A stretch of 64,000 nucleotides of DNA from Sipunculus nudus (Eukaryota > Annelida > Sipuncula > Golfingiida > Sipunculidae). The notes under the pieces were generated by a model, which saw nothing but the letters and a program-made list of their open reading frames with translations, searched no databases and had not been told where the DNA came from. Position 1 is the first letter of the stretch. Every line of letters starts with the position of its first letter. The translations under genes and the position numbers were made by a program. Below are positions 12,822-25,222 of the stretch, piece after piece. Location of the stretch: positions 72,149,416 to 72,213,415 of the forward strand of contig CM049315.1 of assembly GCA_026874595.1 (NCBI GenBank), read 5' to 3'.

Positions 12822-15113
12822 AAGTCGGCTGCTATTCAAACTCTAAAGATTACTGTTTTCAAAAGGAATGTATGAAATAATTGTATACCAATAATCTTGT
12901 TCGTGCGAATTAAATAAAAACCAGCATTTAACATTTTATCATTGTTTTGTCTTGTTTCTGTCCAGTGTTTCTTTTTTTTCATTCTTGTATGAGTAGGACT
13001 TATAATGTCTAATAAATAAATACTAATAAATAGGACTAATAAATGGACAAGGTTCATATTACCAAAAAAGAAATAATAAAAATTCATCCCGCCCAAAGAA
13101 ATCATTTTAAAAATTGCCCCGGGGGGGGGTTAGTTAAGATGGGATAGAAGATCATATAAATAGCAGTCATAATGAAAGTATAACAGGATCGTTTCATATA
13201 TTCTGTATAAATCAAGCAAAATATTTATGCACCAGTGAGAACCAGGGAACATGGACCTATATACCGTAGACTAAACTGGTTACCTGAAATCAGAAAGTTG
13301 TGCGCCATACCTCATGCACAAACTTCAACAGAATATCTTGTCTCCATACGTGGACCATGGGCTGAATAATTTTTCATGGTCTTCGCAAACTGGGTGGATG
13401 TTTATTGAGCAGCGTGATGGAAAGATTCTCACCATAATTTTATTTTTAGATTTCCATTATCTGTTTAGGTGCAACACTTACAGCAGCTCAATATTACGTC
13501 CCGTCATAAACAGTATCATCAATTATTTATTGGGTCATAGAAAATAGAATAATTCATGTGATTTATAGGTTCCGAAGTCATGCAATGCCCACATGTGTAT
13601 TTCTTTGAAATACAAAGAGGGAAATAAAAAAAATAAAAAAGGAACAAATATTGATTGTTGTGTCAAAACAAAAAATGAAGTTTCAACTTTTTTGCTGATT
13701 CAGAATGTAACCAATATCCCCAAATTTAGATGTTAAACCTTTTTTTGTGTAAAGACAAAAGGGATCACACACGAGTACGGGTGTACTTTCCCTCGAGGGC
13801 ACTGAAATTAACAACTCTCATCGGACTAGGCTTTTATATTTCAGTGTCACAGCTGGTCTTGTTTACTCGATCCTGCTTTCAAGTTTTACATAGAAGTTGT
13901 GTTAATGGAGATGGTATCTCCTACACGCATCCCATAAAACATAATGGAATGCTAAAATATCTAAATTAAGTGTTCAAATGAGATTTAAGCGAAGTGTAAG
14001 GAATTCTGAATGTTAACAAACAAATAATAATAACAATAATAATAAATAATAATAATTGGTCCCGTTATATTAGTAATGCGCTAGGTTGTGTCCGAAAGGT
14101 TTGTCATTTACATATCCATATGTGCTCTCTAAATTTGTAATAAACGTCTTAACGAAGTCTTTATGCATCTAGTCAAATTATAATGAAACAATATATCACT
14201 GGCCATTTGAGGTGTTATGTTGCCATGTTTTCCACTAACGTAAATGTTTCTACATATTGGACCTCGATTTTTGTTTTTAAATCAAATATTGACCTAAAAA
14301 ATGACCAATTCATTTAAGAAAAATCGGCACCATATTTCTTTACAAAGGTTATGCCTAAGGCGCATAAAAATGCTTGTTGTTCACTTTTTAAAGTATAAGC
14401 CAGCCTCACAGTTTACCATGTTTCAATAAACGTTAAGATGTTTAAATATTATGTGTTTTTCTTTAAACAGAAGTGTTAAGATTATGATACCCCAATTTTA
14501 TTTTATTTGAATGAGTAAAACATGTATATTATATCAATTTGGATTCTGTCAAATCTAATGGATTAAAGAGGCATGGTTCAAAAAGGATGTCCACCAGAAT
14601 ATTTTTATTGGGGGAATCATTGTAATAGATGTGTGTGTCTTAATGTACTGAGCTACCGGTATCAGTAAGGGAGAAACATATTAAACATTAAACAAAGAGT
14701 GGGTCACACACATATTACTGAATAATATGACGTGAGGATATTAAAAACGTGACAGCTACGGTTACGGAATTGATAATCGGAATGCTCAAATCCATGATTT
14801 GGTATAGCACAGTTTGTTATATAATTTTGTGGTCCGACTTACTGGTATTGTAAAAAATCCGGATGGTTCCCTTGTAGTCTGTTTACATGTTTTGAGTCAC
14901 TGACCAAGTGCCCTTGACCTAGCTTCCTGTGATTATACAAGGGATGGTTGGCGAGAGGGGTAGGAGAGAGAGAGAGGGCACCATACAGGGTTCTAAAAAA
15001 GGGGCCCAGGGTACCTGTCACGCATGTTTCAGGGGTTTCGGCTATCTCAAGTGGGAGCATGAGAAACCTTGTCGTGTCTGAACCGCCCGATGGCGGCAGG
15101 TGGATACGAGTTC
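12819..15113. other. Intergenic region downstream of transporter copy D
   Basis: No gene recognised. A poly-G run lies near 13122-13130. The segment 14840-15110 is less AT-rich and has frames open on both strands, but these match nothing I know. Its junction with transporter homology at about 15114 marks where copy D is cut off. Confidence 0.35.
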
Positions 15114-15782
15114 TGCTCCCGGGAATGAGTAGATCTCAAGAATCCATATCAAAAAAGGAGCCATGGCTACACAGCCGATGCTGCTGCCAAACGTGCTCAG
15201 AGCCATGGCAGTAGCTCTTCTTTTTACAAATTAATGAGACACCATAACAAGAGATGGAGCCAGCGTTAGACTGGACCCAAAACCTGAAAATAATAAAATA
15301 CAAATGCGTGTCAAGAGAAAACCCAGCCCAAAAATATATCATACAATCTTCAATATTTGATAAATTGACTTAATAGGTGTGATATAACGTGTTCCAAACC
15401 AATTTTAATGTTTTTGTCATGATACATCTAATGCGATGTCTATATTATTATTTTTTAAATATAAACCCCTGAGATACTTATTTATAGCACATCCGCCAGA
15501 TGGCGCGGTATCATATTTCTTTTAATTAGTTCCTCGGTTGATTGAATGAATGAATATTTTATATAACAGCAACTTACAATTTCCTTGTCATTTCTATTAA
15601 TTGGTATTTGCGCATCTTCGATCGCTGTTCAATACGAACTTTTTTTCAGTGTGACACTGCCCATTAAATCCAGTCTCCAGTATAATCATTACTGAATGAT
15701 GAATGACATATTTTGTTACATGATCTATTATGTTTCAAGGGTCACTTATGACATAGAGATTTACTGAAAATATTTTGGAAAC

Positions 15783-15966
<184 letters not shown>

Positions 15967-15984
15967 AAGGGTATACTAGTACAC

Positions 15985-16085
15985 AGAAAAGTGGTTCACT
16001 GCCAGTGGGAAACGAACCCACGATCTTCCGATTTCCGGTGCGGCTGCCTTAGACCTCTTGACCATGTCAGATCCCCTACCCCTCT
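15985..16085 (-). mobile_element. tRNA-derived SINE, second family
   Basis: The minus strand has an A-box-like TGGTCAAGAGGT and, about 35 bases on, a B-box-like GGGTTCGTTTCC, spaced as in a tRNA-derived RNA polymerase III promoter. The body continues into a (TC)n(TA)n tail. There is no clean cloverleaf with a CCA-acceptor stem, so a SINE fits better than a tRNA gene. Confidence 0.6.
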
Positions 16086-16227
16086 GTCTATTTTGTACAC
16101 TTTTATAGGAACCAGCGAAATGACGTCATGGTAGTAACGTCATAGTCTCACCCACTACACGTGTCGGTACGGCGACTTTTGCATGCAACAGTGAGAACTG
16201 ATTGCTTTATTTGGTGTACGGCATACA

Positions 16228-16230
<3 letters not shown>

Positions 16231-16285
<55 letters not shown>
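16231..16285. repeat. (TA)n microsatellite
   Basis: TA tract just 3' of exon 3 of copy D on the minus strand. Copy B has a long TA tract at the equivalent place (52501-52558), so it may predate the duplication. Confidence 0.95.
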
Positions 16286-16288
<3 letters not shown>

Positions 16289-18239
16289 GCATAGATGCCA
16301 AAATTAGATTCTTGACCTGTTAGTACACCCAATGTCACATAGAGGGCGTAAAGGCTTGACACATATGCCGAGGCAATACATCCTGCCGTCATGATTAAAC
16401 TGCCTGTTATCACGACACCCCGGCATACGTATCTCTTCGCCAACGAACTGGCAAGGGGCCCTGGGGAAAGCATACAAGGATGAAATATTAATTCAAAATT
16501 CAAACACGGCATTCCAGATGAAATACGGCGTAGAGTATACTCAAGATTGGCGTCTTATTTCCGGTAAAAGGTACCGCGATTAATATTCAGCGCCCTCAGT
16601 TTTCTTAAACGTGTCTCGATTTTATTTATGTCGTATTACGAATATATGACAGAAAAGAAGTCTTAAACCATGGGAAAGTTAGTGTCAAGTTTTCTATCAA
16701 CTCTGCTGGTAGTGGTCTCAGGCTCTATGGTGTCAAATATCACATACCAAAACAAAAGTGGGTTAAGTTGAAAATAATCAGAACGAGGCTTGTTTCGGTA
16801 GCACCAGTTGAAAATCTGTCCACCAGGTCAAGATATATCACTCCGAACGAGACTTGCAAACCTATAGAAAAGAAAAGAAAATTCACAGATAATTAACGTT
16901 TCCAAAAATACATTCTATGGCTGTGATTCCTCTGATCCGGACAAGTATATGGACTCGGATACGGTTGGAACTAAAATATGATACAATAAAAGGAGTGTAG
17001 GGAGACATATACAGCGATTTTAGAACTCTGACTTCCCAGTTTCCTCATCCAGCGCCGTGTATGGCTCCGTACAGGTATTCACACAAATACCTTATTTTTG
17101 GGGAAAACCCACGTCCATGCGCTGTCTTGTATATATAAAATTAGTACGTTATAAGTACTTAATGATTCCATGACCTTATATATTTACAGATTTTCAGGAG
17201 GCTGAGAGCACAGAGGTGCATTATATTCATCCTAATCTGGTATGCGTGTGTGCAAAGTGTGTAGCCGTCTCAGTCTCTCAATGTAGCAAATAAGATGAAG
17301 ACGGCTTAGTGTAGACTTTATTTTCTTCAGGAGCATTCGGAGCTTAGATCTTCTTCGTCAGGTGGCTTGCTGAATTTGTTTAATCGCTTATGGTCGCTTT
17401 CTTAATTGTTCAATTAGTTAAATTAATTTTAATGAGAAAACCGACCAATCATTGATAATCTCATCGAGATTTACTAGTGGGAGGAGTGGTTCACGTCAGA
17501 TAAACGGAATTTGTCCCTTTGACGTCAGTGAGTATGTTGAGATTCAAATAGCCCTGTCGGTACAATATGACGGCCTAAGGTGTCGTGTATTTACAGCTTC
17601 GGCTACAATAGTTTGCCTCCGTCAAGAGAGTATGCGTTCATCCCCGTTCATGTGCGTGTTTTTTGCTTGTGTCTGTCCAAAGCATAACTCAAGCAATCAT
17701 GAATGGGATCCCATGAAACTTTCAGGGCATTTAGGGGATGTGTCATTAAAGAATCGAATTGATTTTTTTATGTTTCCGGCACATGGTCCGCATTCATGAA
17801 CGTCATCAAGGAAAATTTACAAGTGTAGAGTCACTTATACATGGAAAAAGACAGGTATATGCAAACACAATTTTGGTGGCAACCCACATTAGAACCCCCC
17901 CCCCCCCCCCCCCCCATGGCGGAGGCATGCATTCCTTAGAATGCAGATTTCTAGTTGGATAATGAGTTCTGTTTCTTGAACGGCATTGTAAGTCCTCGAG
18001 GAAGCTGTAATATCGCCACACGAATAACTCTGTGTTTGTATTGTATTGCTGATGAAGGAGTCGGTTATCGCGTAAAGTATCTTCAAAACTTTAGCCTCAA
18101 TGCCCTAGCTCGATCTGCCCGTATCTTTCCTTTGTATTAAGTAATGGCGTTGAGATAACATCCCGCTGCATGATCGATATCCCCATTACTATAAACGGGA
18201 CACCTTAAACAAAAGTATTTTTGGTAAAAGTGCAGTATA

Positions 18240-18690
18240 AGTGATCTCACCTAAAACGTGTATGGTGGTCGGGACGGCCCTTAATTTTTGCCCAGCGCGG
18301 GAGCCGGGCCCCGCGCGTCCTTTCGCGGATACGGGTGACCCGAGAGGCGGACGTTTAAAAAAAATAGCCGGCAACCATGCAACTATAGGCGGCCTTCACC
18401 GGTCCGGCATTGTTGACGTCATCCGTACACAATAAGTGCCCGGGGTTCTGATTGGCCAGATGCCACATTCAGAAGGGACCGTTCATTATAGTTTGATTTT
18501 GAAAGAACAAAATCCGCGTGTAACACTTTTAACCGGAGAACATAAACAAACTAACCTGTCCCCACAAACACACCAACTTTCATCAGCTAACCAATCAGGG
18601 AAGACGTTGCAACAAAACCTCGGCACGTTACCCTGACAACGCAATGGCGAGAGTATCACAGACCACATGGCCGGCGGTTTGTTATGCTAC
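18240..18690. other. GC- and CpG-rich island inside intron 1 of copy D
   Basis: The segment stands out from its AT-rich surroundings: CGCGGGAGCCGGGCCCCGCG near 18296-18315, further CpGs to 18430, and CCAATCAGG near 18591. It resembles a promoter CpG island, but no first exon can be read with confidence on either strand. Confidence 0.35.
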
Positions 18691-19144
18691 ACGAAACTCC
18701 AGAAAGAACGCAAAATTTTCTAAATCCCCTTTGTGACCGAAAGATAAATAAAAAAAAAATAACACCACGAAGACAGTTGGAGTCGGCTTCGGGCGGGCAC
18801 CGGCCGAAAAAGGACATTAAAACTACCAAAACATAGTTCGAGTTATTTAATTTTCTGAACGACTTGTTGTAAAAACAATGTAAAAAATTACCCTACCGAG
18901 TTTTTGATTACTGTATTTTCATATACTGTTACATGCGGTTTAATTCTATAAATATATTTTACCTGAGTGTTTTCTCCAAAGCATTCATACATATATGGTA
19001 TCAATGAAAACTAAATTAAAAAAAAAAAAACTTTTGCATGTAATGACTGCATGCGATGAACACTCAGGGGTTAAAACAGCACATCGGCAGTAGTACTTGG
19101 ACACTCAACACTGAGTACGAAGCCAACTGAGGTGTCTATTTATC

Positions 19145-19870
19145 AGGTTTTGGAGCGAGCTCACCCCACCCTACGCTCTTTACACAGCGCTTTACCTATA
19201 GGGCTACTTCCTATATTGTAAGGCGCTGTTTGTTATGACCTCGTATCCTGCTTTGCAACACCAGAGGGGAGCACTGTACTTTTGTCCAATCAGATGAAAC
19301 TTTGTGCTGGAAGACAAAGCCAAGCGAGGAATACTAGGAGCCAATCATATTCATTTCTTATTGAATGACAGCTCATCCCCCAGCGTAACCGTCTAAGCAG
19401 GCCACAGGCTCAGAGAGAATTGCCCCTGACGTGGTTTTCTTAGGGCCATGGGCACATAGGAAGCTCGGCCGGTGAGCTGTAATGCAAACGAAACGTAACA
19501 ACAAAGGCTGCGTGCACACCTCGCTGGCTGGTTTCAGTTCTGCAGACAACAGATAAATGGGTACGCTAACACAGTCATAATGTCATAATCGAATCGGTAG
19601 ATGATGCGAGAATGCAGAAGGAGCAATTTAAATTCGACCGGAAACTCATCAAACGGCGCTTGAAGCGCGGCAATGGGCGGAGCCAGGATACCTGTCGAGT
19701 GTTTGTTTATTGGCATCTGATTGGCTGCTTGTCACATCGTACGCACGTTTATTTCAGTGGACAACAAACCGCCATCTGGTGTCTAAATATATCATAAACG
19801 GTCCAAGCTGGCAGCGTGAAAATCAGTTGCTTCTTTAGAAGCGCAAGATTTCCGCTGCCTCGGGAGAGTA
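19145..19870 (+). repeat. Dispersed repeat R, copy 1
   Basis: Shares long stretches with 49617-50520 (same orientation) and, inverted, with 47815-48310. Shared words run from a GACCTCGTATCCTG start, through CCAATCAGATGA and the GGGCGGAGCC box, to an end reading GAAGCGCAAGATTTCCGCTG followed by CCTCGGGAG. No open frame is kept between copies, so this looks like a non-autonomous mobile element. Copies contain CCAAT boxes and a GC box, so they could act as promoters. Confidence 0.7.
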
Positions 19871-20156
19871 ACCCCACCCGAGTTCGAGTCCAAGTCTGAG
19901 TCCTTGTGGTTCAAGTCCAAGTCAACCTACTTCGGATCTGAGTCATCTGGAATCTGAAGCAAAGTCTAAACCCAATAAATATTTCCTTACTTAAGAAAAT
20001 TTTAAATTTAACTTTGAGATTACAACAGTTCTTGATATGTTTTTTATAATATCTTATTATATTTATAATTTATTATTATAAAACATTTTATTTAGCTCCC
20101 AATGCAGAATTAAAGCTTTGTATATACCGCCTTTTTGGTAGTATATTGTACTTTGC

Positions 20157-20223
<67 letters not shown>

Positions 20224-20362
20224 TTGTGACAGAGGACTCAGCCTTATTTCTCGAGTGCTTTCCTAATAGTCTGGGTACAGGTTGCGTCCAGGACCCTCGA
20301 CTCCGATTCCCTAAAAAGGACTGGAGGCCGAGTCAGTACTCGAGTCCTCCATCATTGCAATA
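19871..20362. repeat. Inverted-repeat element rich in GACTCGAGTCC words, copy 1
   Basis: Both ends are dense in ACTCGAGTCC-type words in opposite orientation, and the right end reads GACTCGAGTCCTCCATCATTG when extended. The element at 34775-35215 has the same organisation. A (TA)n tract sits inside. Consistent with a non-autonomous DNA transposon; superfamily not determined. Confidence 0.5.
20160..20221. repeat. (TA)n microsatellite
   Basis: About 30 TA dinucleotides within the element at 19871-20362. Confidence 0.95.
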
Positions 20363-20755
20363 TGTACACTGAAATATAATAGTTTGAAAGTTAGGGACAC
20401 TCCGGTTGATTGTGTACTTGACTTAACCAATGGTGAGGCCATGTTTTATAATATTCACTCAACTCCTGTCGATATTCCGAAAGCATAATTCACTTCGCTC
20501 GTGTCCACAACACAGCATCTACATGTACGTGTATGGCTTTCATTAAAAAAGTTCGACATGAGCGCATGATACAAACGGTTTGTTTTCTACGATAAGCAGG
20601 CTTCCTCCAATATGCATCATTTCATTAAGCCTTACTGGAAGTCTTTTAATTAATTTAAGTGTAAGCAAATTCTAATTAAAATATACCACTGGTTCCTTCC
20701 TGTCGGGCCAGCGCTGCTTATCACACAACCTGTCATACAAAGTCTCCCGAAATGA

Positions 20756-20994
20756 ACCGGCTTCCATGGCCTAAGAGAAGCGGAAGATCGGGTGTTCGCA
20801 TCTCAGTCCAGGCGGTGATATTTTTCACGGTCGGCCCCAAGCAAGGGGGAAACGCTATGCAGGATTTATTTGGAGATTTCACTCACAAACGAGTGCGCCT
20901 TTCGGGGGTTCCCAGGTGTTAGGACCTGGCGATGGGGACGCCACCACCCTAGAATTAAAGGAGTGGTACACCGGGCCTGGTTGACACCAGGATT
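20756..20994 (+). mobile_element. tRNA-derived SINE, main family, copy 1
   Basis: Starts ACCGGCTTCCATGGCCTAAG (A-box region), then a decayed B box GGGTGTTCGCATCTCAG, then TTTTTCACGGTCGGCCCCAA and a 3' body ending CACCGGGCCTGGTTGACACC. The 3' body matches the minus-strand copy at 39880-40294. Diverged and not intact. Confidence 0.65.
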
Positions 20995-21413
20995 ATCGCG
21001 TGTAACCCCCTGTCACGTAGTCCGAAAGTCTACATGCATATGCTTAAAGTACTTCTTTCTAGTTAAACACCTCAGGACAGGACAACATCGCACAAACCTA
21101 GTTAGCCTCGTTAATCTCTTAACCATTTTAAGACAGAAGAAATTACCAGTCCCTTCAACGGCCCTGTTACATTCCAATATGCAAATATCAGGGCGTTACA
21201 ACGGTCACCGGACAAGTACTAATGTCCAAAAGAATCAATCACTTAAACTTCCCGAATGCAAAGATTGGTAATATTATCAATAAAAAGTCTATGAAAATTT
21301 TATTATCAAATTTCAAACTTTAGGTTTTGAGTTTCCTATTTACCTGTACATACGACGTGAACTATTGCAGACCCCAGCACAACCATCCATCCCCATCCTC
21401 CCTCAGGTGCCAT

Positions 21414-23261
21414 GGTAACTAGGACAGTTCATCCGGGCTTCTTCCTTCTCCAGTCGATTGCTGTCCGTGACAAAATATGGTCCTAGCGAAACATATACAA
21501 AATCTATTAATACTCGGGTTTTAAGTTAACAGCTTGCATGTATTTGCTTATCACTTACTGAAGTATACTGAAGAATAACTGAATATCTGAAGCCATATAT
21601 TACATCCCTAGTGTAAGATAAGTAGTGTGCTTATACATTATATATATAGTCCATATAAAGATGGGACAGGTCACTTGTGGTCAACATGCTCAAAAAATTA
21701 AACGAAAGTGAATCAAACTGATAAAACCCGATACTTCATAACAGTGTGAAGTGAGACATGATAGTGAATTTTGATAGTTAAAATGTTTAGTGTTATAAAT
21801 ATTGCGTTAAGTATTATAGCTAGCAATAGCATGACGAATTAAAAATGCGACAGTTTTTACTTGCAACTAATCTCAAGCGTCTATCAGAAGGCAGCATCTG
21901 AAAACATTTATACAGTGAGTGTTTTACATTTCTGAGTAATATTTGGTTAATCTTGCATATCTGTAAATCAGTAAATTGTTCAAGCAGTTCCTCAGGTTCG
22001 GGTGTGTTTTAGTTCCATCGCCCCAGCTAGTTTAGCTGGTTGGTCTATGACGTGATATCAGTGCCCGTTAAGACCATGATCTCAATTTCAACCAGTTACT
22101 TTTGATTTCTTTCTCTCACTAACTATGCCCCACCTGTGTAAGTCATACGGGGAAGCGCACCGCAACGGCCATCCATCCTATTGCATCGATATCGTAGTAA
22201 ACAGCCGGTATTTTACCATTAGATTACAATAAAGAATATACATGAACTCACAAACGAAATTGTAAATCAATCACTATGGCAACAATTTATTTCATGTGCT
22301 GCCTGCAAGTTGGCTATCATCCGGGTACCCGTACGAGACGTGTTGTATACACGCGGGCAGGAGTTAAACACACATTGGGTTGGGTTACGAATTTGCTGAA
22401 TCAAACGACATATTTCTAACATATGATAGGTGGTGTTAGAAAGTACACAAACGTATCTAACGATTTTTAGTGACACGATGAGGCGTCGTCAAAAATGTCG
22501 AAAATATTTACATCCATTGCAATGCGGTTCTCGACATTCCAAATGTCTGTTGACTTTCTTATGTCGAATGGACAAAACGCCGCGGAGCGACTTTAGAATC
22601 CAGGCTTCATATTGGTTAAAGTAACTAAGAAAAGGACACGGAACAATAAGGTGCAAGCAGATAAAGTATACTGATAACGAATAGGAATGACAATATTTAG
22701 GAAAGAAATATCCTGGTATAGCTGAATAAAAAAAAACATACAGTTTGACCCTGATGAGGCATGGGTTGAATGTAGCCTGGATTCCAAAGTTGAGCCAACG
22801 CGGCTAGTGTGGTGTGGTAAAATAACGAATTCCAAAATTACCTTTCCGGCAATTAACTCTTAGTCTGTCCAGGCAACATTCACGTCATGTTTACAGCGTT
22901 GAAATTCACAGCTGGACAGGTGTGACACTGATAATCATACTCAGATTGTATGGAGTCCACTTTGATATGCATGCTCGTGTGGTGTCGAGGTCAGTCGTAG
23001 TCATATGGCAGAGAGTTGTCAAACCCGGTGAGTAAATAATGGTTCATTCTATGGACACGCTGATGGGTGATTTATGCACAGACACCGCACTTTGGGCGAT
23101 CCACTGTCCATTGAGTTTCTTCACAAAGCTTAGCTTACGAGTGTCACAATGCGGACAATGGGCATTGTTTTGTAACTCTGTTTCCTTTTATAGTTATTCT
23201 CATGATCCAATGACGCGGCTTTGGAGCCTTTGCGGAACAATACTGTACTGAGGGTTTGCTT
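21414..23261. other. Upstream region of copy D
   Basis: No gene recognised. Around 22910-23035 there is sequence resembling 35640-35770 upstream of copy C (TGAGTCCATCTTGATATG-like words), suggesting the duplication included 5' flanking DNA. Promoter elements cannot be placed with confidence. Confidence 0.35.
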
Positions 23262-23705
23262 CATATTCGCGAGGCTGTAATTTCGCGAGTCTTAAATTTG
23301 AACGTTTCGCGAGGGTTTCATTTTTGTGATCGCACCCGGACCTATAAAATCTAAGTTCAGCAGGATTTTTTTTTTATTAGACAAGAATTATCCACAATAC
23401 CTCATTTATTTCTTTTACAGTCATTATATTATGCTCTGTGTCACAGTGAATATATTCGGTGATTTCCGCATGTTTTACAATAATTGATACTTGTTTGCAT
23501 TGGCCGATTCCGATACCATACATTCACAGATCAGGATGTTGAATAACATAACAAGTTTCCGGAGGTGTTATAACTAATCCTTATGCGCAGATGCGTCACA
23601 TCCTATTATTCATCTAAATTAGTATCTTATTCCAGCAGGTTTCATATTATCGATTATTTCCCATTCGCGAATATCCCGAAATCAAACCCTCGCGAACAAA
23701 AAGAC
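23262..23705. repeat. Inverted-repeat element with TTCGCGA words, copy 1
   Basis: The left end reads TTCGCGAGGGTTTCATTTTTG and the right end, reversed, TTCGCGAGGGTTTGATTTCGG before trimming; the ends are inverted copies about 400 bases apart. The element at 41803-42208 has similar ends. This is the structure of a MITE-like DNA transposon without coding capacity. Confidence 0.55.
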
Positions 23706-23879
23706 AAGCACATTATTTGGTGCATAATCTATAATTCTTACCGAATACAAATTTTCTTGTCCATAGTTTGTGTTTCTTCAAATATGGTGCGTAAACCACA
23801 ATTCCAGAAATTTAGCTATATATTGTATAAAGTTGTCTATATGACTTAATGAAAGACTGGACTTTTTTTAGTTTTTTTT

Positions 23880-24222
23880 TCGGTGGAGGTGACCGCCTCC
23901 ATTTTAATGCTTATTTAAAGTACATGTACTTTAGGAATTCTGTTCCGATTTCGGAATACATGACAGGGGTACCACTCGGGGTACCACTCCTGCTGGCCCT
24001 AGGTGGGTGTGTGTGTCATGCATGCGTTGCTGAGTTGTGACACCGAGAAATCCCGCACTCCTTTCTTCGTTGAAACACGACTGTTCGCATAGTCTTGCCA
24101 TTATTTTAGCCTGCAGATCATTCACCATGGGTTTGGCCAGGTTTGAAAAATCCGACCCCTTTGGCTGAGATTCTTTGAACTTTGAGCCCCATGCGCTTCC
24201 CCCGAGACCACAGAAGCCGGTA
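23880..24222 (-). mobile_element. tRNA-derived SINE, main family, copy 2
   Basis: Minus strand begins CCGGCTTCTGTGGTCTCGGG at 24220 and ends in GGAGGCGGTCACCTCC near 23884, matching copy 4 (39880-40294) at both ends. The B box is decayed. Confidence 0.6.
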
Positions 24223-24952
24223 TACTAATGAACTCCAAAGCCTGGTGTGTTATAATTAATACCACATATGTTGATCTGTTGCAGAAAACATGCTGGATGG
24301 ACTTCAATTAATGGTTTGTGGTTTTAATTTAGTGAGGATTCGATTTCCTGACACTCCGCTTTCAACGACTAATCAAACTTTATGACCAGATAAGACCTTA
24401 AATAATTCAGCAGATTATATCATATTGATTATTAGAAGTTAGGTCTGGGTATACAATCTGGATTTGTCCGGTACTAGAATGCGATTGACCCAAGGCATGT
24501 TGGCCCATTATCATGGGGATACCTGGACTTACGATGAGTACCTATCCACGGTGGATCGTTCCTACAGTCCCTGGCCTCTCGTTTGATGTCGTCTGCTCTT
24601 GTTAAAATGTTAATGCAATTTGCGGATAAAAATGCGCTCAGGTGTTTATACAAACAATAGATTTACACTTACCACATGGAACGGACGTCGGGGCCAAGAA
24701 TTTCCGTGTATTTCGCAGCAAACCTTCAGTGTTAGGAAAGCTTACAATACATGCATATTAATTTGTAGTTTATAATTATTTTTGCACCCGACAAGCAATG
24801 CCCCGTCGACAAGTCTGACAGATATGTCACATCGGTTTCGGGCTAAGTGTGAAGTACGGTCTGATTGGCTGAACCGTTGTTACGTCTGCGGTGTCACCAT
24901 TTGAAGACTCCATTAGTAAACATATCAACCAATCGTCCTCGTTTCCTATGCC

Positions 24953-25222
24953 ATGGCTGACGTCCTTTTGTTACAGATTAAGAAATGCTCAACTTTAGCA
25001 CTGCTGACGGCATGTTATTGTGGCTATTTATGCAAGGAATCGTTGTATTTAGAAAGAAAAAAAGATAGAAAAAATAATAACTTCCTGTCAAAATGCTTAT
25101 ACGGAGGGAATCATGTGATTATTAACCCTGAACCACATCGCTATCGGACTTACCGACGGATAATCTTACCTGAATTTCCCAAATATAAAGTACATAATAA
25201 AGAGATGGATCATATAATGTGA
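24953..25222 (+). CDS. Hypothetical ORF, 89 residues
   Basis: An open frame starting MADVLLLQIKKCSTLALLTA, with a hydrophobic first 30 residues and a basic middle (ERKKDRKNNN). Two inverted or direct CCAAT boxes lie just upstream (GATTGGCTG near 24862, CCAATCG near 24929), which is promoter-like. I do not recognise the protein, there is no family match I can recall, and it could be chance. Confidence 0.22.
   Translation: MADVLLLQIKKCSTLALLTACYCGYLCKESLYLERKKDRKNNNFLSKCLYGGNHVIINPEPHRYRTYRRIILPEFPKYKVHNKEMDHIM

Noticed and set aside
12646-12846. Reading frames made of YIYIYI, also at 2798, 16207, 41107 and 46068
   Set aside because: Products of (TA)n microsatellites.
15985-16085. Functional tRNA gene
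   Set aside because: A- and B-box words are present but the acceptor and anticodon stems do not form and a simple-sequence tail follows; a SINE fits better. The same holds for the copies at 39880 and elsewhere.
17806-18086. Glycine- or proline-rich ORFs around 17897-17915, also near 25930, 47090 and 55320
   Set aside because: Caused by oligo-C/oligo-G runs.
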